Positions 34,798-46,053 of a DNA stretch of 64,000 bases are shown piece after piece; the first letter of the stretch is position 1; every line of letters begins with the position of its first letter. Origin of the DNA: Gnetum montanum (Eukaryota; Streptophyta; Gnetopsida; Gnetales; Gnetaceae); contig MNCI01010836.1 of assembly GCA_015680685.1 (NCBI GenBank), positions 1-64,000 of the forward strand, in the 5' to 3' direction. Both the position numbers and the translations under genes were made by a program. Under the pieces are notes generated by a model. It was not told where the DNA came from, did not search any database, and saw only the letters and a program-made list of their open reading frames with translations.

Positions 34798-36843
34798 ATG
34801 GAATCTTCCCAAGTCAACCCAGTAATACTACCAATTGTTGACTTTGGGTTTGAAGCTTCAAATCCTGTGATTGCTACAGAATCCATAACCATTATTGAAC
34901 ACATAAATCCTCAAGTTCCTACATGCCAATCCCTCAGGCTACAGGGTAAAGGCCCTATTCATGCAACTCTTACACCTGAGCAGTATAATTTTATCTATGT
35001 CAAAATCCAGGCCAATCTAGCCATTGATCATGTAGAGAGGGAAGCTAAGCGAGAATATGAATTTATCCACAAAGGAGGACATGAGTTCATCCCTTCTGCA
35101 TTTGACATAATCCCACTATCTAAAAACCATCATAAACTCATATCCCAGCTTCTTATGGCTAGAAGTCAAGCCTTACAACTACCTCCCATAGAGCCTCAAG
35201 ATGAAGAAGAGAACTTTGCAACCCAATCTGAACATGGAGAATCATACCATACTATTAGCCCCCATGCCCACATAAACCCATTATTCCATCCTTTTCTAGA
35301 AGAAACTGTGTTTCCTTCTTCATCCACAAACACTCAAGGACATGTTCCCCATTCCATTCCTATCTTCTCCATGCTCAATAACATTCACTCTAATGCGTTC
35401 ACTTCCATCATTCCTCCACTATTGCAGTCCCAAAAACTCCTCCAAAGCAACGCAGGGTCAATCTTTCAACCTCAAGTAATTAGAATACCATTAGTCATAC
35501 TAGCTTCCACATCTACCCATTACATACCCCAGATGTAGATTCATGGGACACCATTGATTACTCGAACCCAACATGTGCAAGGTGTTACCTTACAACCTAT
35601 AGCTGGGAAGTGGGCTCCACTGATGGTCTCAATCCTGAATACCATCCTACCATAACAAATGTTAGCCCAACAACATGCCTTTCCATAAACGATGCAGCAA
35701 TTAAACCATTATCATCCATAATCCACTCAATCCACCTGTTTTCCTACCACCCAAGAATGGGCAGACACACAAAAAATGATGCACTCATTGGTAGAAGAAT
35801 TAAAATGCCTTAAAACTTTCAACAATGAGGAAGTCAAGGTACTAGATTTCTATCAAGATGACCCAATTGACCCCTCAATTCCACCCTTGACCTTGCCAAA
35901 AGGAGTCTCATTACCTCAACTGACCAAGTACAATGGAGAAGGGGACCCAAATGCCCACCTAGTAACATTTAGAACCGAAAGTCTTTTACTTCAAGCATGG
36001 CCCCATGTAATTTTGCGAGTGTTTGCAATGTCCTTAACCAGAAAAGCCTTAGACTAGTACCAATCTTTACCTCATAGCTCCATATTTTCTTTAGAGAGTT
36101 TGTTGCATCATTTTGTCATCCGTTTCAAGTACAATCTAAAACCTGAAGCCATGTTAGATAGCTTGATTCAAGTTAAACAAGTGCCATTAGATCCAACACA
36201 GAAATTTATCCAAAGGTGGAGTGCAGCTTTAAATGAACTTCACGAACCTATCCTCGAAACATATTTACTTACCATCCTTAAGTCAGTCGTGAATGACTTT
36301 ATTAAGTCAACACTTTACCACCTGAAAGCCCGCAGATTGAGCCAGGCATTCGTACAAATCAAAGACATAGAAGAAGCAGTGCAAACAAGTAATGAACCAT
36401 CCTACTCATCCTTTAGGAGCCAACACATGAGGAACAATAAATCCAAAACAACAGTAGCAGTAGTGGCTAAGGGAAAACAACCCGCTATCCCAAACAACTA
36501 TGAAAGAACCACACCGACTCATACACCTAGAAATTCCTCAAATAGAAACAACAACACAAGTCATGCCTGTACCTTCAAAAGGAAAGACCTTGCTTAATAC
36601 ACAACATTGCCCATGAAGCCTTCACAACTACTTGATCAACTTCTAAAGGCTGGGCTAATTCAACACAAACCAATGTCTCGTGCGGCCTCACAAAGACATG
36701 ATTGCTTTTGCAAATTGGCCAAAAATCTAGCTTTAGCAATAGCCAACGAACCTCCCATTCCAAAAGGCTTTAGGTTGGATAGGTTTTGTGAATATCACCA
36801 ATGGTGTGGTCATGGGACTGATTTCTGCTTTGCACTGAAATAA
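34798..36843 (+). pseudogene. Element E Gag, nearly readable but with stops
   Basis: The ATG at 34798 (MESSQVNPVILP) opens about 246 codons to a TAG at 35536. After a frame change the Gag core reads PSIPPLTLPKGVSLPQL and, further on, FAMSLTRKALD (about 35870-36057), a stop, YQSLPHSSIFSLESLLHHF, then a long Leu-rich helix region to about 36390. A C-terminal segment, LLDQLLKAGLIQHKP, then CEYHQWCGHGTDFC (about 36790-36830), is the Tat-type zinc box. It forms the capsid of the element. Only a handful of stops separate the pieces, so it is better preserved than A, B or D. Confidence 0.85.
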
Positions 36844-37689
36844 GACATACAATGCATGATAGATGGAGGCGAAGTAGTGTTCGATGAGACAAACCCAGTA
36901 AGGCCTCAAAATCAATCCATGGGGGTCTACAAGGATCTTCTCAATATCAAAACCAATGATGCCTCATATGTGATTAATACTATCCATATGGAAAACAGAC
37001 AAGATGTTCCACCAAGACCTTTTGTGATTCGAAGGCCTTCAGAAAACACACCTACCCCAACATCTCCTCAAACCCCTTTTACCACATGCACGTCCCCCAC
37101 ACCATCAAAACCATTCATCATCCACATACCTCCTTTGGTTGCCACCACAACAAACATACCATCTGAAAATTGACCCATTCCCTTTGTGGTCTGGGTGGCA
37201 AAACACCCTGGCACACAATCCACCTCCACTTCTCGACGACCTTTGTGAGAATGTCTTGTCAATAGGCTAATAAGAGAGCACTTGGAAAAATAAAAAAGAG
37301 AGCATATGGAGAGAGAAAACCATGGACACAAATTAGGACTACCAAAGCCTACACCGCTAACCACTATTCCCGTGATTTCATCCATTAATGAGCCTAGTAC
37401 AAGTCACCAAAACAAAGATGAAGTCACAAGTCATATCCCAAACCGAACATCCTTAGCTACTAACGTAAAAACCCCTCCAAGAGAAATACGAATGCTAGGT
37501 CAAATGGACCAAATCTCTATAGATAAGAATGTCCCAAATGGTAAATACCTATCAAATGCGTTGACCTAGGTCACACAATTCTTAAAACAAAAGAATACTT
37601 CTGTAAGTTTGTATGACTTAGTAATGACTTCACCAGTACATCAAGAGGCTTTCGTACGAATGCTAACTTCAATTCCTATTAGTAAGGAT

Positions 37690-38289
37690 CTTCCTGTAGA
37701 CGAACCATCCATTTATGCAGTATTATCCCCACAACTTTAGGAATTGAAGACCACATCCTTAGAGTTTCGCATTAAGGACATTAAGCTAGATGAGAAAACA
37801 GGGGAAATCACCATGGCCCCTATGTTCATAACAATACAGGTTGATCATTTCAAAATACGTAGGGTGCATGTTGATGATGGTGCAGCAACAAATGTAATAC
37901 CTTTCTCCATCATTGAAAAATTGGTACTCATTGAACAAGTACAACCCAAAACAACCTCTTTCTTGAGATGTTTCAATGGTTCCCATGTGGGAGTGAAAGG
38001 CATGGTTACCTTAGATTTCATAGCTGGAGACCAATTCCCTACATCAGCTAAATTCATAGTGGTTGATGAAATGCTAGGGTTTAATTTGATCTTAGGACAT
38101 CCTTGGCTATCTCAACTTAAAGCTGTATCCTCACCAATCCATCAGGAGACACATCTACCTTACGAAGGAGGTGAGATCATCATACATGGGGATACAACAA
38201 CATCGATCATTTCCTCATGCCTTGAGGTAGGCCAAGGGTCAGAAATTAAGTTCGTTAAGCCTAAACAAGAAACCATGAACATATATTAG
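37690..38289 (+). pseudogene. Element E aspartic protease domain
   Basis: An open frame of 181 codons from 37744. The catalytic loop reads VHVDDGAATNVIPFS (about 37867-37911), where the usual Asp-Ser/Thr-Gly is Asp-Asp-Gly, as in element D. Further on are GMVTLDFIAGD and LGFNLILGHPWL (about 38095), the C-terminal retropepsin hallmark. This is the expected order and length for a Tat protease. It is followed by an acidic linker (38293-38496) and then by a tandem array where RT would be expected. Confidence 0.85.
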
Positions 38290-38292
38290 AAT

Positions 38293-38496
38293 GTGAAGCC
38301 AACGCTGACTCACAATCCAACTAGCACTGAAGAAACACAAGAAGACACAGACATAGGAGTTATTCCTACTAATGTTTCTTGGTCAGAACTACCCTTTGAC
38401 ATCACTGATGAAGGGGAAGGTGAATATACAATCATACCCATACACCCAGCACCACACGTTAAGTTACAAAAGATTAAGAGGCAACTCAACAACTAG
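38293..38496 (+). other. Acidic linker after the element E protease
   Basis: An open 67-codon stretch, Glu/Asp/Thr-rich, ending VKLQKIKRQLNN and a stop just before the 27-bp array. In pol-bearing relatives a similar linker joins protease to RT. Here it leads into repeats. Confidence 0.5.
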
Positions 38497-38505
38497 AATG
38501 AATGA

Positions 38506-38832
38506 TATGAACTGTCCAAAATGACGTTAAACTATGAACTGTCCGAAATGACGTTAAATTACAAACTATCCAAAATGACGTTAAACTATGAACTATCCAA
38601 AATGACATTAAACCATGAGCTGTCTGAAATGACATTAAACTACAAACTATCTGAAATGACGTTAAACTACGAACTGTCCAAAATGACATTAAACTACGAA
38701 TTGTCCGAAATGATGATAAACTATGAACTATTCGAAATGACATTAAACTAAGAACTGTCCAAAATGACATTAAACTATGAACTGTCTGAAATGACGTTAA
38801 ACTACAAACTTTTTGCAATGACATTAAACTAG
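38506..38832 (+). repeat. 27-bp tandem array in element E, about 12 copies
   Basis: The unit is about AACTATGAACTGTCCAAAAT followed by GACGTTA. Because 27 is a multiple of three, the array encodes a nine-residue repeat, MTLNYELSE, on the plus strand and is also open in one minus-strand frame. Copies differ by a few transitions. One copy carries a stop at about 38750. Confidence 0.92.
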
Positions 38833-39466
38833 CCATGGTCAGAAATGACTGGTTCCATTTAAAACTTCTTGAAAACGTTACTACCTTTGGCCCACCATGG
38901 CATAAAACTGGTAATCCTTTCTTTAACAACAGATGCAACAGTCTATCAAGACTTTAAACTGATGTACCAAGCCCAAAATGGCTTTAAACTAGAGCCAACA
39001 AATTACAAATTTACAAACTCCCATCATCTTACATTCAATTTTCGCTTACATGTTACAAGTTACAATTTAGATTCTTGCACGGTCGTTGCTTTCTTTTCGA
39101 AGTATTTACCTTACATCTTACTCTACACTTTAGAAATTTATGTTACATTTAGTTGCACACATATACTCTAGAAAATAAAGAAAAACAATAAGAAAAAACA
39201 TAAAACTACAAAAATTCATGGCCCAAAAAGGCGTTCAACTAGCTTACGGCCTAGAATGGCCTAAAACTATCATTTTTTGCATTGCTTTTCTTTCATTCAT
39301 ACATTCTAACTCTATGTACAGCAGGTGTCGCTTGATGTTGTTTCCTTCCTAGTTGATTTTTTTGCAGGATCTCATAGGCACGTAGCATGACCATGCATGC
39401 AGCATCACACTTTACACAAGCAAGGTAAGCATGAGTCTGCTATGATTATAACTTAGCACAGACAAT

Positions 39467-39690
39467 CCTAGATCATGACTTAAAACTGATACCACAGAAT
39501 AGTCCTAGATCATGACTTAAAACTGATACCATAGAACAGTCCTGGATCATGACTTAAAACTGATACCATAAAAAATTCCTGGATCATGACTTAAAACTGA
39601 TACCACAGAATAGTCTTGGCATCATGACTTAAAACTGATACCACAGAATAGTCCTGGATCATGACTTAAAACTAATACCACATAGTTCTG
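39467..39690 (+). repeat. 37-bp tandem array in element E, about 6 copies
   Basis: The unit contains ATCATGACTTAAAACTGATA and ends in CCACAGAATAGTCCTGG or a variant. It grades into a looser set of ATGAC...TAAACT words to about 39905. The first array shares the ATGAC-TTAAACT core, so the two may derive from one ancestral word. Confidence 0.9.
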
Positions 39691-41041
39691 TCCGATATGA
39701 CACTAAATTGCTACGTCTGTCCACCATGACATGAAACTAGCATCCAGAGTCCACTAAGACTATAAAATAGTTTACCTCTTCACAGTCTACTATGACTATA
39801 AACTAGCAATGCACCATCTGCCACGACGCTAAACTAGAACTGTCCAAGGGGTTATGACGTGAAACTAATCCACAATAGTCTGCTAAGACTATAAACTAGT
39901 GACATCATCAACGACCAGGCAAAATTTGAAAAGATTTGTTGTTGCAATTGGCTTTGTTTGTTTCACAAAGACTTGTTGCATGATTCATCTCATGGGGCCT
40001 AATGAAATTGATGTTGTTCATGATTCGGCCTACTTTGAAATTTGCACATGGTAACTCCATCTCCTTGTTTAAAGTGTTTAGCTGACTATTTCATCTGTGG
40101 TTTTCTTATCTTCTTGGAGTTTTGTTTGCAGGATGACACTTCTAAGGCATTCGTGCATAGATGCACTTCATCATGACGACAAGGTATCAGGTTTTTCCTA
40201 ACGCACGCAATTGGGTTAATCAATCCATTCATAAGTACATTCCTAACTCCTAATGCATCCCCTATTTCCCCATCATGCTCCCCTTAGCCTATTCAATTAC
40301 ACCATCTTGATACATTCTACTCACCTCGAAACTCTTGATACACTATTGCACACTGTAACTCTCTAAGCAGTTTTGACACAAAACATGATACACAGTACAT
40401 GATGAAAAATGCAAGTGCTCAAACACGAGCATGGCACAAAAAGAAAGCTCTTTCAAAAAGATAGAGAAAAGAAAAAAAACAAAAAAAGGTCAAAGAGCAA
40501 AATGCACGGAAAAGGTCTTCATGACCCTATTGACATCATAAACAAAAAGACTATTGGCCATTCTCATACAAGCCCTAGGTGAGAAGGCAGTTGTCTTGAA
40601 AAAAAAAGCTACACTCATGTCTCAAAGAGACCATGTTACACATCATCGCGTGGCTTTGGCTATTTACAACAGGCCCTGCAAATACTCTATAAGAGTCCCG
40701 TTTCTTCAAAGAACGCACCTTCTATGTCTTGGTTCCGAGTCTGCTAAAAACTCGGCTGTTGGCAAAGACCAATGACATAACTTGTGCATAAGAGGGCATT
40801 CCTCTCCCACAAATCCTAGCAGCAATCATTGCCCATAACCTCCTAGCTTCCCTGGTTACAACCGATTCCCTTGCATCTTGAACCACATTCCCTCAATCCC
40901 ATGTATTTTTGAAAATGATGCAATGATACCCAGCCAACGGCTAATGCTTAATGTTTGATGATTTACTGCTCATGGTATTTTGCACTTCTTTGTCGATGCC
41001 TCTTGGGTGGACTCCTCCAGATGTCAACAAAGAGGGGCCAA
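39691..41041 (+). other. Element E 3' internal region, non-coding
   Basis: No coding pattern. Blocks near 40490-40780 match the minus strand of element F near 49740-49920 (for example GGAAAAGGTCTTCATGAC), so this is the conserved 3' leader of the family. It ends in the purine-rich AAAGAGGGGCCAA before the LTR. Confidence 0.7.
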
Positions 41042-42642
41042 TGAAACACCACTAATTTTGGCCTAGCACTTTCAGACAAGAATCAAGCTAAGTCATGCTG
41101 CTGGCCAACATGAGTACAGCATGACCAAACTTGGAGGCCTCCGAGATAGCCCCCGATGGCCCACAATTCAACAAGCAAGGTCCCCTCGGGGCCCACAGGC
41201 GAATGCACCAACTTCCAGCATCTAGAATCAAATTTTTTAGGTTCAAAATGTTTGGTTTTGGCTAAGTACACTTTCGTTACTTTTTCAGATGCTACACAGC
41301 GTAAGGATCAGCGTCACCAACTTTTAGAGCCCTGAAATTGANNNNNNNNNNNNNNNNNNNNNNNNNNNNNNNNNNNNNNNNNNNNNNNNNNNNCCCCCCA
41401 TGACCTTCACCAAGGTCCCCAGTAGCTCCTAGCCTCCAGAAAATTAAGATTTTGGCATAAAATGTGCCATTTTGACTTGGTGACACTGGGTTTACTTTTT
41501 CAGACGCTGCACAGCGTAAGGATCAGCATCACCAATTTTTAGAGGCCCAAAACTAAGCCAAAATGACTTGATTTTAAAGGTGTAAGTCGTCCTCAAGGTC
41601 CACTATTGATAACTATGGGTCCATTCCAAATTTTAGCCCAAAATTGCAGGTTTTGAAGGTCACATTGCAAGTCACGCTGGATGCTAGACAAGCGAGGTGG
41701 TGTTAATCCTTCTTGATTTTCTTTTTCAAGAAATTCGTAAAATGGAAAAGGGATATGAAAGCCCATGCAAAATTAGGCCAAATATTTAGAAAAAAAATAT
41801 ATATATAACTTTTCAAGCGAGCTAGAGCCAAAGCTAATCTTTCTAAATTTTATTTTTAAATTTTTAAATTTTTTATCACTTGAGGGCTTGTATTTCTAAT
41901 TTGTATTTTTTTTTTGGGCTTGAATGACCCACAAATTGTAAAATACATTGAACCTGGTCAAAGAAAACCCTAGCCAAACCCTAGCCCAACCCTATAAATA
42001 CCTAATCAATTCACACAAACTAGAGAAGGCAAAAAGGCAGCAAGAGAGAAGGCAAGGAGGCAAGAAGAAGAAAAAGATTGGAAGAGGCAAAAATTGGAGA
42101 GATTGAAATTTTGAAGGAGGATAGAATTTGCAATCCTTGGGCGCTCGGCACATATGATTTTTGGCTTCCAAGTATTTCTCCTGTCCATCTCATCTCATCA
42201 TCTCATCATTGCATCATATCATCCCGGGGCTAGGCGTTTGACTTGTCATCCATACGTGTGCAACTACGCTTTGACCGGTGCATATTCCTGTTTGAACAAT
42301 ACAATACAGTTTCATCATTGCCTTCTATTTACATTATTTACTTTGGTTTATGCTTTGTTTACAATATAACTCTATTTATGCTTTATTTATAATTCAGTAC
42401 ACTCTGTTTACATTTCATATCGCCGTTTGCATTCCGTTTACATCCCGTTTACAATAACCCTAGTGCTAGCCATGGCTTACGCTCGGGGAAGTCCTTGGTT
42501 GATTTACGTGCAGACCATCCAAAGCACTCTACCTTCATTTATTTTTCTAGCTTACCCTTGGGTGAAGGCAGGGTTAGCTGTGGCTGTCTGACAATCTCTC
42601 AGTTTCCCTTCCAGCCTTACACCGACGATTTAGGACAGTACA
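41042..42642 (+). repeat. Element E 3' LTR (gap inside)
   Basis: Starts TGAAACACCACTAATTTTGG and ends GATTTAGGACAGTACA. It matches the left LTR closely. A 52-N gap (41342-41393) interrupts it. The TATA box is at 41993-42000. Confidence 0.92.
41342..41393. other. Assembly gap (52 N)
   Basis: Run of N in the 3' LTR of element E. The left LTR shows what sequence is probably missing. Confidence 1.
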
Positions 42643-42647
42643 CTTTG
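42643..42647. repeat. Element E target duplication, right copy
   Basis: CTTTG, matching 33004-33008. Confidence 0.8.
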
Positions 42648-44348
42648 AATTATGATGCTGATATTATGGTATGGTTCTTTTGGTAAAATAGGCAATGAGT
42701 CCATACCATCCACTCATCCATACAACTCTATGATCTCCTTTGGCTTGGAACTATACAATCCCCTTTTTCTAAGTAAATTTATTAATGAATTGGTGGTTGG
42801 GTACTTTTCAAACCAAGGAAAGACTCAAAGGATGAAAAGGGTGTGACTTCAAGGGGATTCAATGCATTTGTGCTAGCCATTCTCTTGGGTGCTTGGATGC
42901 TTTTTCTTGGGTTTTCCACCATTTTGACATTGTTCAAAAATTAGAGAGCTGAGTGAATAAAAATAAGTCTTTGCATGGTGTGGTTCTCATGCAAAAAAAT
43001 AAACAAAGAAAAAAAGAGAAAAGTGAGAATTCAAAGCACACCTCTTAGACATAATAAAGCAATATGGGATACAAGCACTGGTTATGGCACTGGAAAGACA
43101 TGTGACCCATGCCTGAAGGTTCCCTCTAACTAAGGCCCTTTCTTCCTTCTTGCTTTTCCATCTTGCTCTCCTTAGAATGGTGGTGACTCTTTGTGGATGG
43201 ATTGGTCAAGTGTGTTGATGTGAGGTCACTAGATGTGGTTTTTTTTAGTCTGGATTTGGAATGAGTTCTACTCAATCACATTAACCATAAAATAAAAAAG
43301 GGACTTTACACAACCTTATTCTTGGGATTTCATCCCATCCTTTCCTCTCCATCTTTCTTCCCATTTTCCACATCAATGTTAGTTTTATCATTAGTCCATT
43401 TCTGGGTTGATGCATTGTTTTTCTTTGATAAACTCTTATGGGTAAGTTTTTAACTCTTACTTCCAAATGACATTCCTAGAGCCTATGGAATCTTTGGTTT
43501 GTGGGTTTATCAGGGCATAAGAGGCATAAGCCTACTTTGGGAAGGACCTACTAGAATTTCTTTTTGGTGCAATTGTTAACTTCTTTTCCTTAAACATTCC
43601 CTACAATCAATCATTTCTTGTTTCATCCCCATCTACGACATCCATTTTATTAGCGTTGCCATTGTTATTTTTCCCATCTTTCTTATTTCTCATATTTTTC
43701 CATCTTATAGCTATTGGAGGTTCGCTCTTAGACGTGGCGGCCTTGGCACAAATTTTTCAATTTTCTTCATTTTACTATTCACCTAACCCTTACACCTTGG
43801 GTAGTCACCTATGATAAATCTCTGAACTAGTTTTTTGACATAATCACAACTCAGCCAATGTGCTTCATATCAAGGTAAGGTATCAACTGCATTGTGGTTT
43901 ATCTATCCTTGCTCATTTGTAACTCTGTTGTGTGTACAGATGGCGATCATATAAAAAATGGAATGGGCTTGGAGGAAGCACTCAGGATGGACTTGAACTG
44001 GAGCATTTACGAAAGGAGGAAGTCTAGTGGCATGGCTATGGATAAACAACAGAAGGCATAATCTTAGCATTGGCAGAAACACATTTCATTTTCTTTCTTT
44101 CTCTTTCTCTAAAAGCTACTAAATAAAGGCTTGGATGTCATTTATGTATGAGTGTTCACCACAATGGTCATGAACACTAATTTTGTAATATGCCTATTAA
44201 TCCATTCACTGGGCAAGTTGAGTTTGTCATCCCATCCCACCATCAGTTGTCAATTAGTCAATGATCCCATACCTTTCCAATATTTTGTATAGAACTTGTT
44301 TCTTTTATTCTATACTCAAGGATGAGTTTTCATTCAGTCATGGGGGTA
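42648..44348 (+). pseudogene. Element B 3' internal region (continued after E)
   Basis: Resumes element B. The part from about 43700 to 44290 matches the minus strand at 17880-17315, before the 3' LTR of A'. It keeps the donor-like AAGGTAAGG at 43872-43880 and the TTGTGTGTACAG acceptor before ATGGCGATCAT at about 43940. The reading after that ATG is broken by a stop at the fifth codon. The part 42648-43690 has no clear domain. It sits where Athila elements carry an env-like ORF, but no homology can be shown by eye. Confidence 0.5.
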
Positions 44349-44967
44349 TGATTAGAGCGGTTACTCTAGCAGTTACTTTAGTAGTTACTCTAATTATTAG
44401 AGTAGTTACTCTAGCGGTTACTCTAGTGGTTACTCTAGTAGTTATTCTAATTATTAGAGTGCTTACTCTAGCAATTTCTTTAGTAGTTATTCTAATTATT
44501 AGAGCGGTTACTCTAATTATTTGAGTAGTTACTTCCAAGTCTACAAATATAGTGCCTAGGCACATAATTTGGAAGGAAATCTTTTAGGAGTCAAGTAGAT
44601 AAACTTTTGTAGTCTATTTGAAAGTTAGAGTATTTTCCAAGTGCCCATAGTAGGAGGTCGAAGTGTGGATGAATCTTTATTCAAGCATTGATGTACTTAA
44701 GCACACCATTATGTTGGTAATAAAGACAAACTCTTTGATTCATCCTTACAACACTTGAGATTTTTTTTCTTACACATGTCTTTTATTTTATTTTCTTATG
44801 CATTTATTTTATTTTATTTTATTTTATGCACTTTACATTTATGTTATTAGCACAACAATTCATTTTGATCAATTAAGGAAATCGTTAGATTACACAAGCA
44901 TGACCACTTTGAGCATACGTGTAATGCTTAGTAACCCAGTAATGATTAGCTTTTGGTAATCCCAGCC
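44349..44967 (+). repeat. Element B 3' LTR, truncated
   Basis: Begins TGATTAGAGCGG and follows the 5' LTR through the minisatellite (44353-44530), the (TTTTA)n run (about 44783-44823) and GTAATCCCAG, where homology stops. The last third is missing. The TATA box has changed to TACAAATA (44541). Confidence 0.8.
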
Positions 44968-45785
44968 AGGAACTCACCTCACCTACAATGATTGAAAACC
45001 TTTCAGATGCTGAAAAACTAGCACTAGTCAGGATGAAGAGAAAAGTAAAAACAGAGTACCATGAGCTTGCATATGGCATATGGTCATTGGCCATGTGTTG
45101 GTGGGATTTGTTGCTTTATAAGCAAACAGATTTTTAAAATAGTTGAACATCCATCCATCCGTCATCATGTTCATGACCCATGATGATGACCCTGTTTTGT
45201 TTTTTCTTTTTTCAGAAAAAGATTTTTGAAATAGTTGAACATGCATCCATCCGTCATCATGTTCATGACCCATGACGATGACCCTCTTTTGTTTTTTCTT
45301 TTTTCAGCAGATATATGAGAAAAAGAGCAAAAACTAGCAATGAACAATAAACACACATGAATGTGTGAGTCATGGTGGAACCTTTGATGCTCATAAAGGT
45401 AGGCGAATCCATGCAAATGCAATGTTTTCCTCACACACCCCGTCCAAAACTTGATTTCCGTATGACCCATACTTGCCCCTTCAGCCTTCGGTTACCATAG
45501 TGTTTGTTTATTTATTCATACTCCCTTGTTTTCTGGTGTTTGTTTATTTATTCATACTCCCTTGTTTTCTGTGATCCGTCTTATGCCAAGAATCTTGATT
45601 GCTTGCTTGCCACTTAACAATGAAATGAAATTTTTGGTATGATTCAGAACAGGAGAAGATACGTAAGATTTTAATGCAAAATGTAGACATCACTAAAAAG
45701 GAAAGAACAATACAAGGCAAGGCAAGGTGACTATTTCAATGTATAAGTACAAATCCAGACAAAATTTTATTGGAAATTATGAAAT
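44968..45785. other. Unclassified DNA with local duplications
   Basis: A 92-bp duplication (45128-45219 and 45220-45307) whose copies both end in a strong polypyrimidine-AG (TTTTTTCTTTTTTCAG), and a 36-bp duplication (45500-45535 and 45536-45571). No protein domain was recognised. On the minus strand it is downstream of the exon at 45792-45970. Confidence 0.6.
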
Positions 45786-45791
45786 ACTTAC

Positions 45792-45970
45792 CCATTGTGA
45801 ATTTACTGCGCTTCTGTACGTGCTCCTGAATCCTCCTGAATCTGATGCGAAAGGTTCCTGAAAATTTGTCCAAAATCATGAATCTCTTGCACATAGCTGA
45901 TAAGTAACTGCCCTTCTCAACTTCTACGTATGCCGACTTGAAAGCTAAAGCAACGCTTTCCTTTGTATAC
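45792..45970 (-). CDS. Internal exon of an unidentified gene
   Basis: On the minus strand a 179-nt exon is bounded by TTGTTAG and GTAAGTATTT. It is open in the phase set by its neighbour. It reads YTKESVALAFKSAYVEVEKG, continues with SYLSAMCKRFMILDKF, and ends in a basic stretch (FRIRFRRIQEHVQKR). Amino-acid use is balanced and there is no stop, unlike the surrounding transposon debris, so it looks like a real cellular exon. I do not recognise the family. The next exon may begin after TTTCCTTTTTAG at about 45691, where the frame stays open for about 50 codons. Confidence 0.5.
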
Positions 45971-46025
45971 CTAACAACAGAAATTTTCAGGTGTTTAACA
46001 TGCTCATGCTATTGTTCATGCTTAC

Positions 46026-46053
46026 CGCATTTTAACTGTACAATTTATGTGGA
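46026..46053 (-). CDS. Possible short upstream exon of the same gene
   Basis: On the minus strand a 28-nt segment lies between TCTCTCTTACAAG and GTAAGCATGA. Its phase joins exactly to the exon at 45970 and reads HINCTVKMR before YTKESV. The splice sites are good, but the exon is so short that it could be chance. Confidence 0.35.

Larger units (their letters stand above)
33009..42642 (+). mobile_element. Complete Tat-type non-autonomous LTR element E
   Basis: Two LTRs of about 1.6 kb (33009-34610 and 41042-42642), TSD CTTTG, primer site at 34616 and a purine-rich tract (AAAGAGGGGCC) before the right LTR. Inside are gag and protease but no RT, RNase H or integrase. After the protease come two tandem arrays and a long non-coding stretch. 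Elements E and F share LTRs and the 3' internal region. With complete ends and a matching TSD but no pol, the element probably moved using another element's enzymes. Confidence 0.88.
25888..44967 (+). mobile_element. Athila-type retrotransposon B, split by element E
   Basis: 5' LTR 25888-26791, primer site, gag, protease, RT, RNase H, integrase to about 32700. After element E (33009-42642) it resumes at about 42648 with the 3' internal region and a partial 3' LTR (44349-44967). The RT has EVFMDDFSTYG, the Athila form of the active site. Each coding part is broken by stops. Removing E and one copy of its ctttg duplication joins the two halves of B, which supports the nesting. Confidence 0.85.

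Noticed and set aside
38486-38938. 150-codon minus-strand frame with a Leu/Ser-rich repeat
   Set aside because: It is the reverse reading of the 27-bp array. A 27-bp unit opens several frames at once.
38506-39690. Possible CRISPR-like or satellite arrays
   Set aside because: The repeats are directly adjacent and lack unique spacers. They lie inside an LTR element in a plant genome.
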